A DNA stretch of 64,000 bases. Source: Epiperipatus broadwayi (taxonomy: Eukaryota; Onychophora; Udeonychophora; Euonychophora; Peripatidae). The position numbers and the translations under genes are program-made. The DNA lies in the NCBI GenBank assembly GCA_028023455.1, contig JAQFVV010006197.1:18349254-18413253 (forward strand), given 5' to 3'. The notes beneath the pieces are model-generated. The model did not search any database. It saw only the letters and a list, made by a program, of their open reading frames with translations, and was not told where the DNA came from. Below, piece by piece: positions 11,224-23,399 of the stretch (position 1 is its first letter; every line of letters begins with the position of its first letter).

Positions 11224-11898
11224 ATTACTATATGGAGAGTTTTGCCTTGTTTACAAGCAATTATGTGCTAGTTTAATAGATGGTGGATCATGTGATGTTT
11301 AGTAGTTTAACACCAATCCTGCCTAATAGGATAGTGGTGGAGCCAAAGACACCAAAATGTATAGGTGCTGAACTGAGTTCAGACCCATATGACTATATAG
11401 GCTATTGAGCTTAGATTGAAAATATTATTGTGTTTTCAATTTCATTCTCATAGTTTTGTAGTTAAGTAGAGATAAAAGGTGGCTGCTGGAGGGTTGCATT
11501 AGATTCTAAGATCTAGGTGCAATGCTCTCAGATCCAAGGCTCCTCACTGATGAAGGCCACAAGCCAGAAACTAGTCTGGGGATATTGGATGAGTAGGCAC
11601 TAGATAGAGATTTTATGGACAAGCCTTCTGGCATCCATTGATTACTCTGATTGGCACAGGGTGGCACTACTGTATGGGGAGTTTTGCCTTGTTTACAAAC
11701 AATTATGTGCTAGTATAAGAGATGGTGAGCATATGATGTTTAGTGGTTTAACACCAATCTTGCTTAATAGGATAGTGGTGGCTATGGTTGTTAAAGAGCC
11801 AAAGACATCAAAATTTATAGGTGCTGAACTGAGTTTAGACCCATATGACAAACAACAATTGTGCTAGTATAAGAGATGGTGATCATGTGATATTTCCG
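11224..11898 (+). repeat. Tandem ~442-bp repeat with hammerhead motif (family A, retrozyme- or pLTR-like)
   Basis: The motif tatgg(a/g)gagttttgccttg occurs at 11231 and again at 11673, 442 bp later, and similarity continues through ttatgtgctag, aacaccaatc, gatagtggtgg and gctgaactgag. Unit 1 spans about 11224-11666 and unit 2 about 11667-11849. A third fragment (about 11850-11898) restarts at acaattgtgctag. The single hammerhead-like fold lies in unit 1 at 11541-11582. Head-to-tail units carrying a hammerhead are the hallmark of retrozymes and of Penelope-like pLTRs (established knowledge). A diverged copy lies on the minus strand at 55745-55920, so this is a dispersed family. No coding capacity is seen. 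Confidence 0.7.
11541..11582 (+). ncRNA. Candidate type I hammerhead ribozyme (family A)
   Basis: All core segments appear in order. Stem I 5' strand is TCCTCA (11541-11546), core CTGATGA (11547-11553), stem II GGC/GCC (11555-11557 with 11563-11565, loop cacaa), then GAAA (11567-11570). A very short stem III (AC/GT) leads to cleavage trinucleotide GTC ending at 11576, and stem I 3' strand is TGGGGA (11577-11582), pairing over 6 bp with one G-U. The weak point is an A-A opposition closing stem II, where a G-C pair is usual, and the tiny stem III. The fold predicts cleavage after 11576. Activity is untested. Confidence 0.6.
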
Positions 11899-13459
11899 TG
11901 TTCAAAAAAAAAGAGGGGACTTTTTATATATCTAGAGATTGTATTCGTTAGTGTTAAATTGTGGTTATGGATTTTATTTAATATTAATAAATTAAATATT
12001 AAGTTGAACCAATATTTGGTGTTCAATTTATCTATTCACTTCACAGTAAACATAAATTGATTTTGTTTTATCTGTTTTTTCTACTATATGCCACGTACCT
12101 TAAGAGTACTGAATTTGAATCTGAGATTCTTTTAAAACATTTTTTCTATGAAAACAGCTCATAGAATCGATATGATCCAGCTTTATAAAAATGCTTTATT
12201 AATGACAAGTTTTACTGATCCTTATAAGAAGTGATACCAAAAGTGTTAAATATGTGTGTATATTTATGTATACACAGATTACGTATTATTAGTCAAATAA
12301 TAATTATAATTGAAAACTAAACGGATTTCTAGTTGTGTGTGTATATTTATATATACACAAAATAATTATAAATGACATAACGGCAAACTAAATGTATGTG
12401 CGTGGATGCCAATGGCATTCACAATATTTTTAGACTAATTAAATAGTTTAATTAATGGAAAAACTATAATCTAACTTATGAAAAAAGTTAGATGAATTTG
12501 AGCAAAGGATTTAGATAATGTAAACAAAGCCATTGCTTAAAATAGACAATTCCAAGGTAATTGCATTATCTGATCAGGGATCGAATAGTGCATCTAAAGA
12601 GATGACCATCACGTGGACAACGGATGTCCAACCAAGGGAGTCTACACTAAAAAACAATGAGAAAGGGACATAGAGCTAGAATAGAACGAGACAAGACACC
12701 ATTTCCTCGGGTGCCTTAGTCAGCTCCCTCCTTCACTTAGCCTTGTGGAGAAGTTTACCCCTGGACGTTCAAAAGTAAACGTATGAACTGTAAACAGGTC
12801 ATATTGATCTTATTATTACTTTGTTACGCCTCCAGGCCCTTATTGTTATTTATATAGCGTGTGTATATAATCATCATATATGTATATATTAAACAAGATC
12901 GATTATCTTCGTATAACTCTGTAAATAAATTTTTGTTACTTAAATGTACTTGCCGAGCTGCCTCATTAGCAATTATTTGTGTTATTTATATTTGCAATCC
13001 AGTAGGCAATAGAGTGTCGCTGGTCACAGCAAAAAGAATGATCAGGAAATATGACTAATGATTATTAGTTTGATTCCCTTTTAAATAATATAGATTTTAT
13101 TGTCAGTCTATCTATTTAATTGGCTTGAAATAATACCATATGTGAATTGGGGGTATATCATTAAGTTGACGTGTGCTCCACATGTGAGATCTATAATAGT
13201 TAATTTAAATAAATAAGTTAAATATTAGAATTCCCTGTAAGTTACCAGTCCAATATAAATGTATGATCATTCTTATTTTTTTAACTTATCTTTGTCTACG
13301 TATATCATAATCTTTTTATAAATTATACTCACATTTCAAAACTATGTAATCAAAATGCCTAGTAATCAGTTAGTGTACCTTTCCCTCACTTTTATGAATA
13401 TTAATTATAATTTCTAGAAACATATATATATATTATTGATTAAAATATATATTTTTTAG
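11899..13459. other. Intergenic or intronic sequence without a recognised gene
   Basis: Mostly AT-rich. Two copies of a near-palindrome around tgtgtgtatattta(t)(g)tatacaca lie near 12250 and 12335. A less AT-rich block at about 12560-12860 could be an old repeat but has no recognisable motif. Any upstream exon of the gene starting at 13460 was not found. Confidence 0.4.
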
Positions 13460-13617
13460 GCAATGAGTGAAAAGTTACAGAAAATGAAAAGAACTTGCAA
13501 AGAATTAGAAAATTTCCAAATGAATCAGACTGAATTGATTAATGGCTGGCACCAAAAATTACACAAAATGAAAGCTGATGTAAAGATACAAAATTTTCTT
13601 TGTAGATCCTTAGAAAA
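13460..13617 (+). CDS. Exon of an unidentified coiled-coil protein (first recognised exon)
   Basis: A T-rich tract and ttttttag acceptor precede GCA ATG AGT GAA; the frame stays open for 158 bp to a gttagt donor at 13618. It encodes about 52 residues of a charged helix (EKLQKMKRTCKELENF... then HQKLHKMKADVKIQNF), likely coiled coil. Phase 2 at the donor fits the next exon at 17999. The Met at 13463 could be the start codon, but the acceptor in front suggests either an upstream coding exon or a spliced 5' UTR. The three joined exons give about 130 residues ending in a natural stop. No family is recognised; a centrosomal, cytoskeletal or scaffold role would be a guess. Confidence 0.6.
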
Positions 13618-14444
13618 GTTAGTAATATTCTTATAATTTAGTACATCTGGTTAACTTTTTATGTGTTGATTAAACTTATTAAGTATGCTAAACTTTACAT
13701 GTAAAATATTTATGAACCCAAAGCATTTTCGTTTTTGTTAAGTATTAATTAATGATGTTAATAATTATTTCATGATTTTTTAAAATTAATTTTTCATGTG
13801 TTCATATATTGCACTTTAATATATCTTTATGCATATACCTCAAAAAAGGCCTTTTGAATAACACAACTACCAACCATTGTTGGAGAAGTTTAAAATATTT
13901 TTGAAATTCTAACCAAGTCTATAATTTTTATTTCTGGGATGATAGTTTTGATCAATAAATATAGAGAGACTAGCTAGAGTAAAATAAGAATGAAAAAAAA
14001 ACTCAAAATCTTATCACTGACAATTAGAAAGCCTGAATTAATACTTTCGCCTTCAATGTTCATATCTAGGAAAGATATTGGAGAGATCTTTATTGGCAAT
14101 AAGTTATTTAAAACCCTTTACCATATCTTTTTATCTCAAAAAAATTTAAAGTTATATTGCCTTTTTAAATTCATAAAAGTTAATACTTTCTGGAAATATT
14201 CCTTTCTTACTTGAAGAGCTAGAGTGCACAAGACTAAATATAGTTTCCACAGAGAACAAATTTCCATATATATTTTTGTATAATGCACTATTAGAATTAA
14301 AAGATACTGTGTAGAGGAAGTTATTAACTGAAATAATGAAATTAAAAATGCCCATGACTATTCACTATCAAATGTCCTAAATGCATTCACACACATGGAC
14401 AGTAAGTTCCAATATTCTCCAAATTATCATGGCTTATATCCTTG

Positions 14445-14546
14445 TTCAGACATTCATAAAGAAAAGGTAGATGTGTCATTTATGCTCAGCATGAATAAAG
14501 CCAATTTTTAAAATAACACGTCTACTTTTTCTTTATAAATATCTGA
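14445..14546. repeat. Imperfect inverted repeat
   Basis: Left arm 14445-14481 (ttcagacattcataaag then gaaaaggtagatgtgtcatt) is mirrored by 14512-14546 (aataacacgtctac then tttttctttataaa...tctgaa). Arms of about 36 bp with a few mismatches are separated by about 30 bp. It may be a very small MITE or the terminus of an old DNA transposon. No target-site duplication was confirmed. Confidence 0.45.
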
Positions 14547-15276
14547 ACATTTATATATTTAAAATTACAAGGGCAAAGAAAAGAGATATTAAATGAATTA
14601 CTTATTCAATAAAAATTATAATTCAATTAGACATTGCTCTTTAAAAATACCTGTTCAAAAATTGTAATAACAATTAATAATAATTGAACAGTTAGTTGTT
14701 CTGAGGTCATGTGATGTCGAACACAAAAAGTTGAGTTTAGATTCAGAAATGTTTACTCTCAAATCCATTATTCTTTCATTGTCTAAAATGTATAGACAAT
14801 AGTTTGATTTTCAGTAGATTACATAATACATACTATAGCAATAGAAATGATAGGCTAAATGCTGATTAGAGATGTTTAGATCTCACGTCCATCATTCCAA
14901 TACTTAACTAAACCAGCATAAAGTTATTAAACTTTTTTGATAAAACAAAAAAAAACTACCTCACTGATTTATTTATAAAATATAATCCTATAATAGCAAA
15001 GATGAAAACATATTTTTCAATACTGGACTCTCTGTTATATAATATGAACTAATGTGGAACTGAAAATTTAACAAGTTTTTAATTCAAGTTTCAATTTTTT
15101 TTACATTCATTGATTTTTTAGTTATTCTAGATTGGCAGCATATATTTTAATCATGGATTAGCAACTATTTGAGACTTCATTTTTTGATATGCTTCAGGAC
15201 TATAATACTTACATTGATTAGCCCACTAGAATACAGGCTTACAGATTTTTAACTTTTTTATTGTAATGCCGTAAGT

Positions 15277-15330
15277 CAGGGATGGGGAATCTCTGGTCTA
15301 TAGGCCTAGCCCCAATCCAGACCTGATATT
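15277..15330. repeat. hAT-terminus-like sequence
   Basis: The motif cagggatggggaatctctgg followed by a pyrimidine/purine-mixed, less AT-rich stretch resembles the ends of many Charlie-type hAT elements (CAGGGGTGGGGAACCTCTGG-like). I could not find the partner terminus or an 8-bp duplication nearby, so this may be a fragment. Confidence 0.35.
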
Positions 15331-17209
15331 ACACAAATGTATATAAAATGGACTGCTTGAACATTATATAATCTACTGAACAATAAATTATTAGGTAGTT
15401 TTATATAATGATAATATGATGTTCATTTATTATACATAATACTTTTTATTTTAAATCACAAACTTTTTCATTTTTCAAGTTTTTTCATCTTTAATTAATG
15501 CTCTTATAGTTTATTATTTTATCAATATTTGATATATTTACAAGTATGTTAAAATCACTTGTTTCATGTTCTCTTTCTAGCCAATGTTTGCTCTTCTATA
15601 ATTTGAAAAATCCTTTTGATATTAAGCAGGATGTTGTTTTTTTTTCTCTAAATATATTAATAACATGAATTTTTGTCCATATTTCATTTTAATATAATTT
15701 TTATGCTGGAAATAATATAAATTCATTCATTCTTGGATTGGCTAACCTGTATACAGATTTAATAAAATATGAGCATTATAGATAATTTATAAAAATAAAA
15801 CTTAGGATCGTTTTTGATTGAAAAACTGCTGTAATTATTACATGTCCAAACTCACTCAATTGATTTCCATAATTTCAATGTTTTGAATGTTGGTTAAGGT
15901 TTTATACAGTATATATATGTAAACAATGGGTAAGTGTGATTTTGGGCGGTGAACTCAAATATCAAAACGTTGATATAAATCAATCAATTTAATATTTTTT
16001 TAAATTTTATAAACATCCATTTCCAACAGTTTAGAATATACAGTATATATTTACTGGATCAATAAACTTTCTAAGTGTTATTTAAAATAATTCATTTGCT
16101 TTCCCAGTTTTCGTAAGAATAGTCAATCTGACAAATGATAATCAGAGCGAACATCCGATCATACTCAGATGTAAACACAATCTCACACAATATAGCTAAT
16201 AATTTAATTTTTTACAAAGTCAATTTCTATTTATTTTAGTACCTTATGCACAAACAAATTTGTAAATACTGATTAATAGTATTTACAATTATGTAATCAC
16301 TGAATCAGTAACTATTACTTAGAAATCTAAGTGATTCAATGATTTCATAATTATCAGTGCTTTATTAATTAGTATGTGTGCATATATGTATAAATAAGTT
16401 CTTTCCAACAGCTCCCGTAAAAAAGCAATGAAAAATATATGATTCAACAACTGCTAAATGGCAATAATTTGTTGTTTCTATTCTTCTTTTATTTTATAAT
16501 GAATTAGCTATATATTCATTTGCTAACAAGTAATATAAGACTGGCTATCTGGGGGGAGGGGGGATGAAAACTATATATATAAAAAAAGCTTTATTTCTTT
16601 GGAATTCAAACTCAAATCATGGCAAGCAAATATCCTATTATAAACTATTGACTTAGTGATGTGTTTTTTCGTAGAAAACATACATTTTTGATATTGAAGA
16701 TTACTTTGATTTATCAGAAGTATTGCTAACTGAGATAATAAGAATTTTTTTTTTTTTGCTATTTAATTAATATTATTATTGTGTTTAATAGATTAGGACA
16801 GGAAACTGCCAACAGATACTTAATAAAAAATAGATGATTTATTTACATCTAGTAATCAATATATACTACAATCTTTCTTTGAATCAATGAATATTGCTCA
16901 TATACAATGATTCTTTTAGAAAAATGCGGTAGTTCCTTAAAGATTTTTATTATGTTTAAAGCCAAAGAAGTAAAGATTATATTCTCTTACATTATGCCTT
17001 TTTCAAGAAATTCTCTATAAACATATTTATCTATTTCATATGAATATGTGTTATCTATTATTTAATTGCGTTAACACTGTACCCTTTTGGAATGATAAAC
17101 ACCCACAAAAACAAACTATTATCAGCATACAAATAAATATTCTTTCGGTTATATAACCTACTTTTATATATAACTTTATAATGTGATTCTTACTAAATAA
17201 CACTTATAA

Positions 17210-17291
17210 ATAGAAAAGCTTATTTCAGTAAAAATATGAAAAAAAAAAAAAAAAGAAAAAAAAAAATAGAAAAGCTTATTTCAGTAAAAAT
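17210..17291. repeat. 26-bp direct duplication flanking a poly(A) tract
   Basis: The 26 bp beginning atagaaaagcttatttcag occur at 17210-17235 and again at 17266-17291, separated only by a poly(A) run with one G. This is what an extremely 5'-truncated retroposition leaves: a target-site duplication around little more than a tail. Local duplication by slippage is the alternative. Confidence 0.6.
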
Positions 17292-17300
17292 GTTTCTAGT

Positions 17301-17362
17301 CAAGCATTGGTGGCCTAGTTGCTAGCATAGCTGCTTTCTGGGGTTCGCTTTCCAGCTGATAC
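17301..17362 (+). repeat. tRNA-derived SINE remnant
   Basis: A tRNA-like segment carries an A-box-like tggcctagttgc (17311-17322) and a B-box-like ggttcgctttcc (17342-17353) at normal tRNA spacing, set in an AT-rich intron. No acceptor stem can be formed, so it is not a tRNA gene. It is probably the head of an old SINE with polymerase III promoter boxes. Confidence 0.4.
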
Positions 17363-17998
17363 TTTGATATATATAAAAAAATGTTTCAACATCTCCTCTA
17401 TCCCCAAATAAAGTGAAAGGTATTAATCCTTAGGTTTGCCAATTATAAATGGTTGGGATTTTACACCCTTCATTTAGTTTTTAGTTAAAAAGCTATAATC
17501 ATTATCAGCAATTCTGAAATATACTATTTCACAATTGACAATCTATCTTTCTCTTGAATTCCATACTGCCATGCATTTCTATAGGCTTACATCATGTAAG
17601 AGTGTCTGTTTTTGTTCTACATTGTCCTTAAAAGATTATCATGATGCAACAAGCCAAGAATTTTCTCCTGACAGTGATATTTTTGTATTTTTTTCTGCAG
17701 AATTTGTGCATTTGACTTTCTATCTAATCTATATTATCCATTTTTTATATGTGTATGATTGATTGAAATTTAAAAAAAAATTCAAGTTTTACTCAGATTC
17801 AAATTGTAAAAATAGCAGGAAGATGTACTATTCTCACATCATCCTTGTGCTTCCATATATGCATTATTAAAAGTCCTAGGTAATATATGTAGTAAATAAA
17901 ATTATTGCTGTAAACTATTATTACAAAGAGTATTTATAGCATAATTTTTAGAGTATTATTTTTTAATTATGAAACTATTTAATTTGTTTGCATTGTAG

Positions 17999-18110
17999 AG
18001 TTTTAAAAAAGGATCATAGGTGTTCACATCAACAATCTCAAGTTACAGGCAAGCCACAATGCCATTGCGAGACATTTAGTAAAAAACACAAGATCTTAGA
18101 AAAGTTGAAG
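17999..18110 (+). CDS. Second recognised exon of the coiled-coil gene
   Basis: Acceptor attgtag at 17998 and donor AAG/gtaatt at 18111 bound 112 bp that join the 13460-13617 exon in phase 2 without a stop. The shifted acceptor two bases later would give a stop, supporting this choice. It encodes VLKKDHRCSHQQSQV, then a cysteine/histidine-rich piece (KPQCHCE), then KKHKILEKLK. The Cys/His cluster (RCSH...QCHC) could bind a metal but is not a recognised finger. The end returns to coiled-coil-type sequence and continues into exon 28732. Confidence 0.6.
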
Positions 18111-21100
18111 GTAATTTATTAATTTCTAGTTGTTTTAATCTTACAAAGTAAACTGATTATGTAGTATGTTTACAGATACATCTTCTTGTAAATAGAAACA
18201 AAATTCCTATTTTACCATGGGAGGAATATTGTGAAAGAGATCACATTAATATGAGCATGGAAATTTAGCTCGAGAAAAGTGCAAAGGTCATTTGTGAAAT
18301 GCATGCATAGTAAAAGAGAGTGATATGAGTTTTAGCATTGTTGGTTGTTGCAATATGAAGAGTTGATAGAAGCATAGATGAAAATTCAAAAATTTAAAAA
18401 CAGAAATGTATGACCACTTTTAAAGATGTGTAAAAAAATCATTTCAAAAAGAAATCTGGAACTTTTTAATTATTTTTATGGAAGGGGGAGGAGACTTTTG
18501 AGAAGAATAAATATTTATCACCAAACTATTAAGAACATTACAAAGAATAGTTTTTGGAGTTCAATATAGACTGTATTTTTTATTGTCATTTAGTTGATCT
18601 TAAAAGTTACTTCATTATATTATTATTACATATATTAAGTTAACTCTTGAGGATGATATATTTTTCCAAAATAGTCTATCATCTGCTTAGTTTTTTGGGC
18701 AACTTAGAGGCAAATTCATGATGGAGTTCATCCATTTAATTACTGATTATTTTCTGAGCTTTTTCCACTTTCATAACGAATTAGATCCATCTTATGATTT
18801 GATGAAAATTTAGTGTTTACTGCTTCAATCACTAAAGGAGTGCCACAAGTAATTTTTAATATTATTATAACATTTGATTGCTTCTAATGTTAATAATTCT
18901 GCATTAATCAGGGATCTTGTAGAGACACTGAATAAAGTAATAAGGTATTATATGTGACTAGTATTACAAGATAGATGAAGTGAAATTGATACATTAATCC
19001 TGGCTAAAACATTAACCAGTATTAACACAATTCAACATCTAGGAATTAGAAGAAAAAAAATGTGACAGAATTCCAACTTCAGTATGGAGCTTGTTTTCTC
19101 TTAGCTTATAAGCATGATAATTGATTTTCGTTTGAATTTATGCATATGATTTACCTAGTTTCTAGTAACACAAGAACAAGTTTTGAATTTGTTTTCTGCA
19201 GTTATTTTGATTTATGGAAAACTCAACTGATTTATCTTTTGCCATTGCTTTTATATTTACTATTTTTACAATCAGTAAGAAATAAGATCATTAGCTGTTT
19301 TCTACTGTTAATTATTCTCATTTTCTAATAATCTTTTCATTCATCTCATCTAATCTTTCTCTAAGTTGAACTGTATACACAAACTTATTTGTCTATATTT
19401 TTTTGACCTGAAACCAAATAATCCAGTTTTTATTACGTTTTTCTTTTTATTTACAAATTTCATAAATTTTTCCTCTGTGAAAGTATGTATGTATATATGG
19501 TTGGACTGATTTTTTTCTTTTTTTGCTGTAGCTTCCCTATTTTTCTATTACCTCTTTTCTACAATTTGTTGTACTATCCATTAGTTAAATGAATACATTT
19601 ATTTATTTTTTAATTATGTTAATTTTTATACAGTTAACAGTTTGAATTCATATTTTTTAAATATATATAAATACAATATACTAATAATGTGCATTTTATA
19701 TCAATATAAAAAAGATTTGCTATATTATTATGTTGGATTCCAGTAAAATGTTATTAGCATTATTTCTAAAAGAATTCAAAATCTTTTTCTTTACAAAATT
19801 CATCATAATACTCTTTTACTATAAAAAATTAAACAGATTCTATAAAGATCCTTGCAGTGAATGGCTAGACATATGATGACATGCACAAAAAAGATAGTTT
19901 AATATATTCAACTCACTTTTTTTTTTAAATATTTAAAACTGATATTATTTGAATAGAATATGATATTGATTAATTTATATATCAAAGTGGTTGCCATATT
20001 TAATAGAATACACTATCTCAAATACACACACATGTGTAAATTAATTAGTAAATGAAATCACAATTATATAGCTGAAGCTAAATCCACAGCTAAGATGTAT
20101 TGATATGCAATAACCAATCAGATTCTGCAGGCTGAATGAAAATATATATAGTAATGTGGATATCTATAGTAATAGTTAAGTTATTTGGTGGGAAAAATAT
20201 TTATTTTCAAACATCACCCCCCCCCTCTAAAAATATTATATGTTTATTTCCAAACAAAGTTCAGGGGGATTAAATGACCATTAACTACAGTGACAAAATA
20301 AATTTAGTAAATAAAATTACTTATATGATAAATATATTAAAAATTCATTTAGTTTCTTAGAATATTTTGCTATAAACAATTGCCTATCTTTGTAAACAAA
20401 AATTAACTACCTGAAAAATATAACTACTATCCAGTGGCATAAAGGAATAGCTAAAATAATTTGAAAATCACAAATGTTATTTCTAAATATTTAGCTTTAA
20501 ATAAATCATATCAAAAATGCAATGAAATCAAACATTGTTGAAATGAGATATTTGTAAAATTTTAGTTGGCACTATAAAAGTACTTTTTTTTTTTGATAAT
20601 CTTGCTATCATATAAATTTCATAAATCTTTTGTAGCTTGCAGAAAAATTTACTACCGATTTTCTAATTAAAAATTTAAATGATTTGTAAAACACTTTAAA
20701 TGTAAAATCTCAATGATCAGCTTTAACATGTTATTTACTTATAGACTAATAGGTATTAATAAATTTCGCCATATAGTTTTAATTGGTGAAAATGGCTTAT
20801 TACATTCATGTACAAATTTTATATATTGATATCCAAATAGTTTAAAAACTTCAAAAGCAATTATTTGCAATATCAGCCAAAAAAAAAAAAAAAATCTGAT
20901 CTGCCATTCTACAAGTAGTTTCTGTTCTTGTCTCTCTTCCTACAATTATTTAACTTCTGCAATTCCATATTCTATAACAATATCTATCATAGTTCATATA
21001 GATTTAGGTTTTTACTTTTTTGTTTTATAAAAAGTATTTTGATTTTTGTTTTTGCAATGAGTTTACATTTATACATGAATTTATTCTTGTTTACTGTAAA

Positions 21101-21402
21101 TACATTAATCTCTAGCTTTTCATTTTTACATATATAACTTGACTTATAACATAAAAAACACACATTTTAATTAATTTACATGAGAAAGTAAAATGAAACT
21201 TTTTTAACATATAATAGATTTAGAATCTATTCAGAAATAATAAAAAAAATACTCAGGAAAAGTTTAGTGATAGCACCATATATATATCTATGAAAAAGAT
21301 ACAGACCACACTATTAGTTTTGATAAAGCTATGGTTATCTTATTTGAAAGAAATGAAATAAAAAAGAATTAAATAATCTTTATTATTAAAAATTTATGAC
21401 TC

Positions 21403-21984
21403 TGCCATGTCCATGGGAAGACAATCTCAGCTGTGTAAGCGAAAATGAATAGTACATATACAACTTGAATAGATATATCAGCAACTTTATTTCCGTTTTC
21501 TGAGGCATTAATTTAACAATATAACAAGTACAATAAAATTATACTACTGACAATAATTTATCCCGTTTACTTTTGGGAATTGCTATGGAATATATTTAGT
21601 GTGTGAAAATATCTTATTTCACACACAGCTGCTAATTATACAGTTCATTAATCTCCAAAAGGTTTAACTCATCTAATTTAAGTCTGTGCGAGTTTCTTTC
21701 AATTTAAAACTGTAATTTATTATAAACTAACTTCGTTCAGCATTACCTTTTCTCCCATTTCAAGAAATGCATTATTTTAATTTCAGCAGGCGGTTTTTAC
21801 TCTTGACTGTGGCTGACTGCTTTGCACAATTAATCTAAACTCTTTTTATTAGCTATACTAATTTGCATAGTTTATTTTTTCTTTTTATGTTTTTTTCTAG
21901 AAAAAAAATAACAATACTGTTGGTGTAATATATATTATTTAATTAAAACTTTACACAATTTAAAGTATTTGCACCATCAGTACA
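21403..21984 (-). repeat. 3' LTR of the minus-strand Gypsy element
   Basis: Shares with 25887-26511 the successive blocks ccatgg(g)gaagacaatctc, acaacttgaatagatat, ctgaggcattaatttaac, gggaattgctatgg and atttgcaccatca. A short hairpin (tgtgtgaaaat...atttcacaca) lies near 21600-21628. The two LTRs differ clearly, so the insertion is old. Confidence 0.85.
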
Positions 21985-22521
21985 CTTCCCTTCACTCTAT
22001 AAAATACTCTCTATAATATATCTGGCAGGCTTTCTCTGACTTTATGGAGTAGAAGTATCAGTGTTTACATCAGTTGATTTTTCAGATCTAGATAACTATT
22101 CATCTTTATTCAGCTCAATAATATCCTGATCTGTTTTAACTTCATTGCATGTATTTCACTCAATAGGCAATTTATCATTCTGCTTATTAGAGAGCAAATT
22201 TTCAAGTTTCTGATTGAGGATTGGTTGCTACGTGTCTTTTATTAATTACGATCAACATATCAGAGAATTGCTGATGTAAATGACTTATGTCTTCTGATAG
22301 ACAATCCATTTTCAAGTTTAATTACTGTATGATTTCAGATACTTTGTCAACTATGGTGCCAGGTATCCATTTCTTTTTCAATATGTCTCGAACACATAGA
22401 TTCCCTGACTCTAAATTTCATGAAGTTTGCATTGTATGTATCTTCATTAGAAGCACTTTTTTTCTGATTTCTTTTTTTATTGTTAAAAGTTTAATTAAAT
22501 GAGTATGACATTTTCTACCAA

Positions 22522-22951
22522 TCAGCAACTCTGCAGGCATTTTACTGTTTGTGCATTAGGGATAAAATGCTGGTAGAACATGATTTCTATCAATGCTTCC
22601 ATATTTGTAACTTTTACTTTTCTCAAGGCAGATTTCAAATTTTGTACTGCCTTTTCCATGAGTCCATTAGAGGCAGGATGATAGACTGGAGTAATAACAT
22701 GATGAATGCCTTTATTTGTTAAAGAGTTTTCAAAATCTGCAGAAATAAATCCTGTTCCATTATCAGATACCAGGATATCCATGAGTGGCAAAGGTTTTCT
22801 GTAGGGTTCTTGTGGTACATTTAGTACTCATAGTTTTTGTGAGCTTATACTCAACCCATTTACTGTATGAATCTATGATTATTAATATTAAATGTCTATT
22901 CAAAGGTCCTTCATAATGTATATAAATACACTCCCATGGTTTTTTGGCCAC
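22522..22951 (-). pseudogene. Integrase core remnant of the Gypsy element
   Basis: Two overlapping frames give consecutive integrase pieces: first DSYSKWVE and a following helix, then VSDNGTGFISADFE, GIHHVITPVYHPASNG and EKAVQNLKSALRKV. The DNG aspartate, the HP-SNG loop and the first aspartate (IIDSYSKW) correspond to the D,D-35-E core, but the shift near 22770-22790 breaks the frame. Downstream to about 22000 the sequence is too decayed to follow. Confidence 0.85.
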
Positions 22952-23399
22952 AATTTATGGTTTATAAACTTTCTTACAGTAAATCAGCTGCAGATTGGTG
23001 ATCATGGCAGGATTTTATCATTTGTTCAATTTTGCTATTTATTTTAGACCACCAAACTATGAACATGCCAGTGCCTTCATCTGCACAACTCCTGGATGTC
23101 TTTAGCAGTTGTTTCCATCCTTCCACTGGGTATGAGTACTTGATCAATCATCAGGATACAGCCATTACAGATAGACAAACTGACAAGCATTCCAAATTGC
23201 CATAACAACTAAACTTAGTTGACTTTTCAGCCATTCTTTTCAGATCCAATTCTTCAGCTAACTGTATCCAGGATCTCTATTTGTCCATTTAGCAACTTTA
23301 GATCTATTTAGATTAAGATTTGTTGCATATAACATGTTTACTTCTTTAAACTTCCGCTGAATTCTGACTTTTACAAATAATCGTGATAATGATCTGCAT

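Larger units (their letters stand above)
13618..17998 (+). other. Intron (~4.4 kb) with repeat fragments
   Basis: Bounded by gttagt and tgtag in matching phase (phase 2). It contains an inverted repeat (14445-14546), a hAT-terminus-like motif (15277), a 26-bp duplication around poly(A) (17210-17291) and a tRNA-like SINE remnant (17301-17362). Open frames within it, such as 13990-14214 and 17535-17762, lack coding character. Confidence 0.5.

Noticed and set aside
17301-17362. tRNA gene
   Set aside because: A and B boxes are present but no acceptor or anticodon stem can be formed; a SINE remnant is the better reading.
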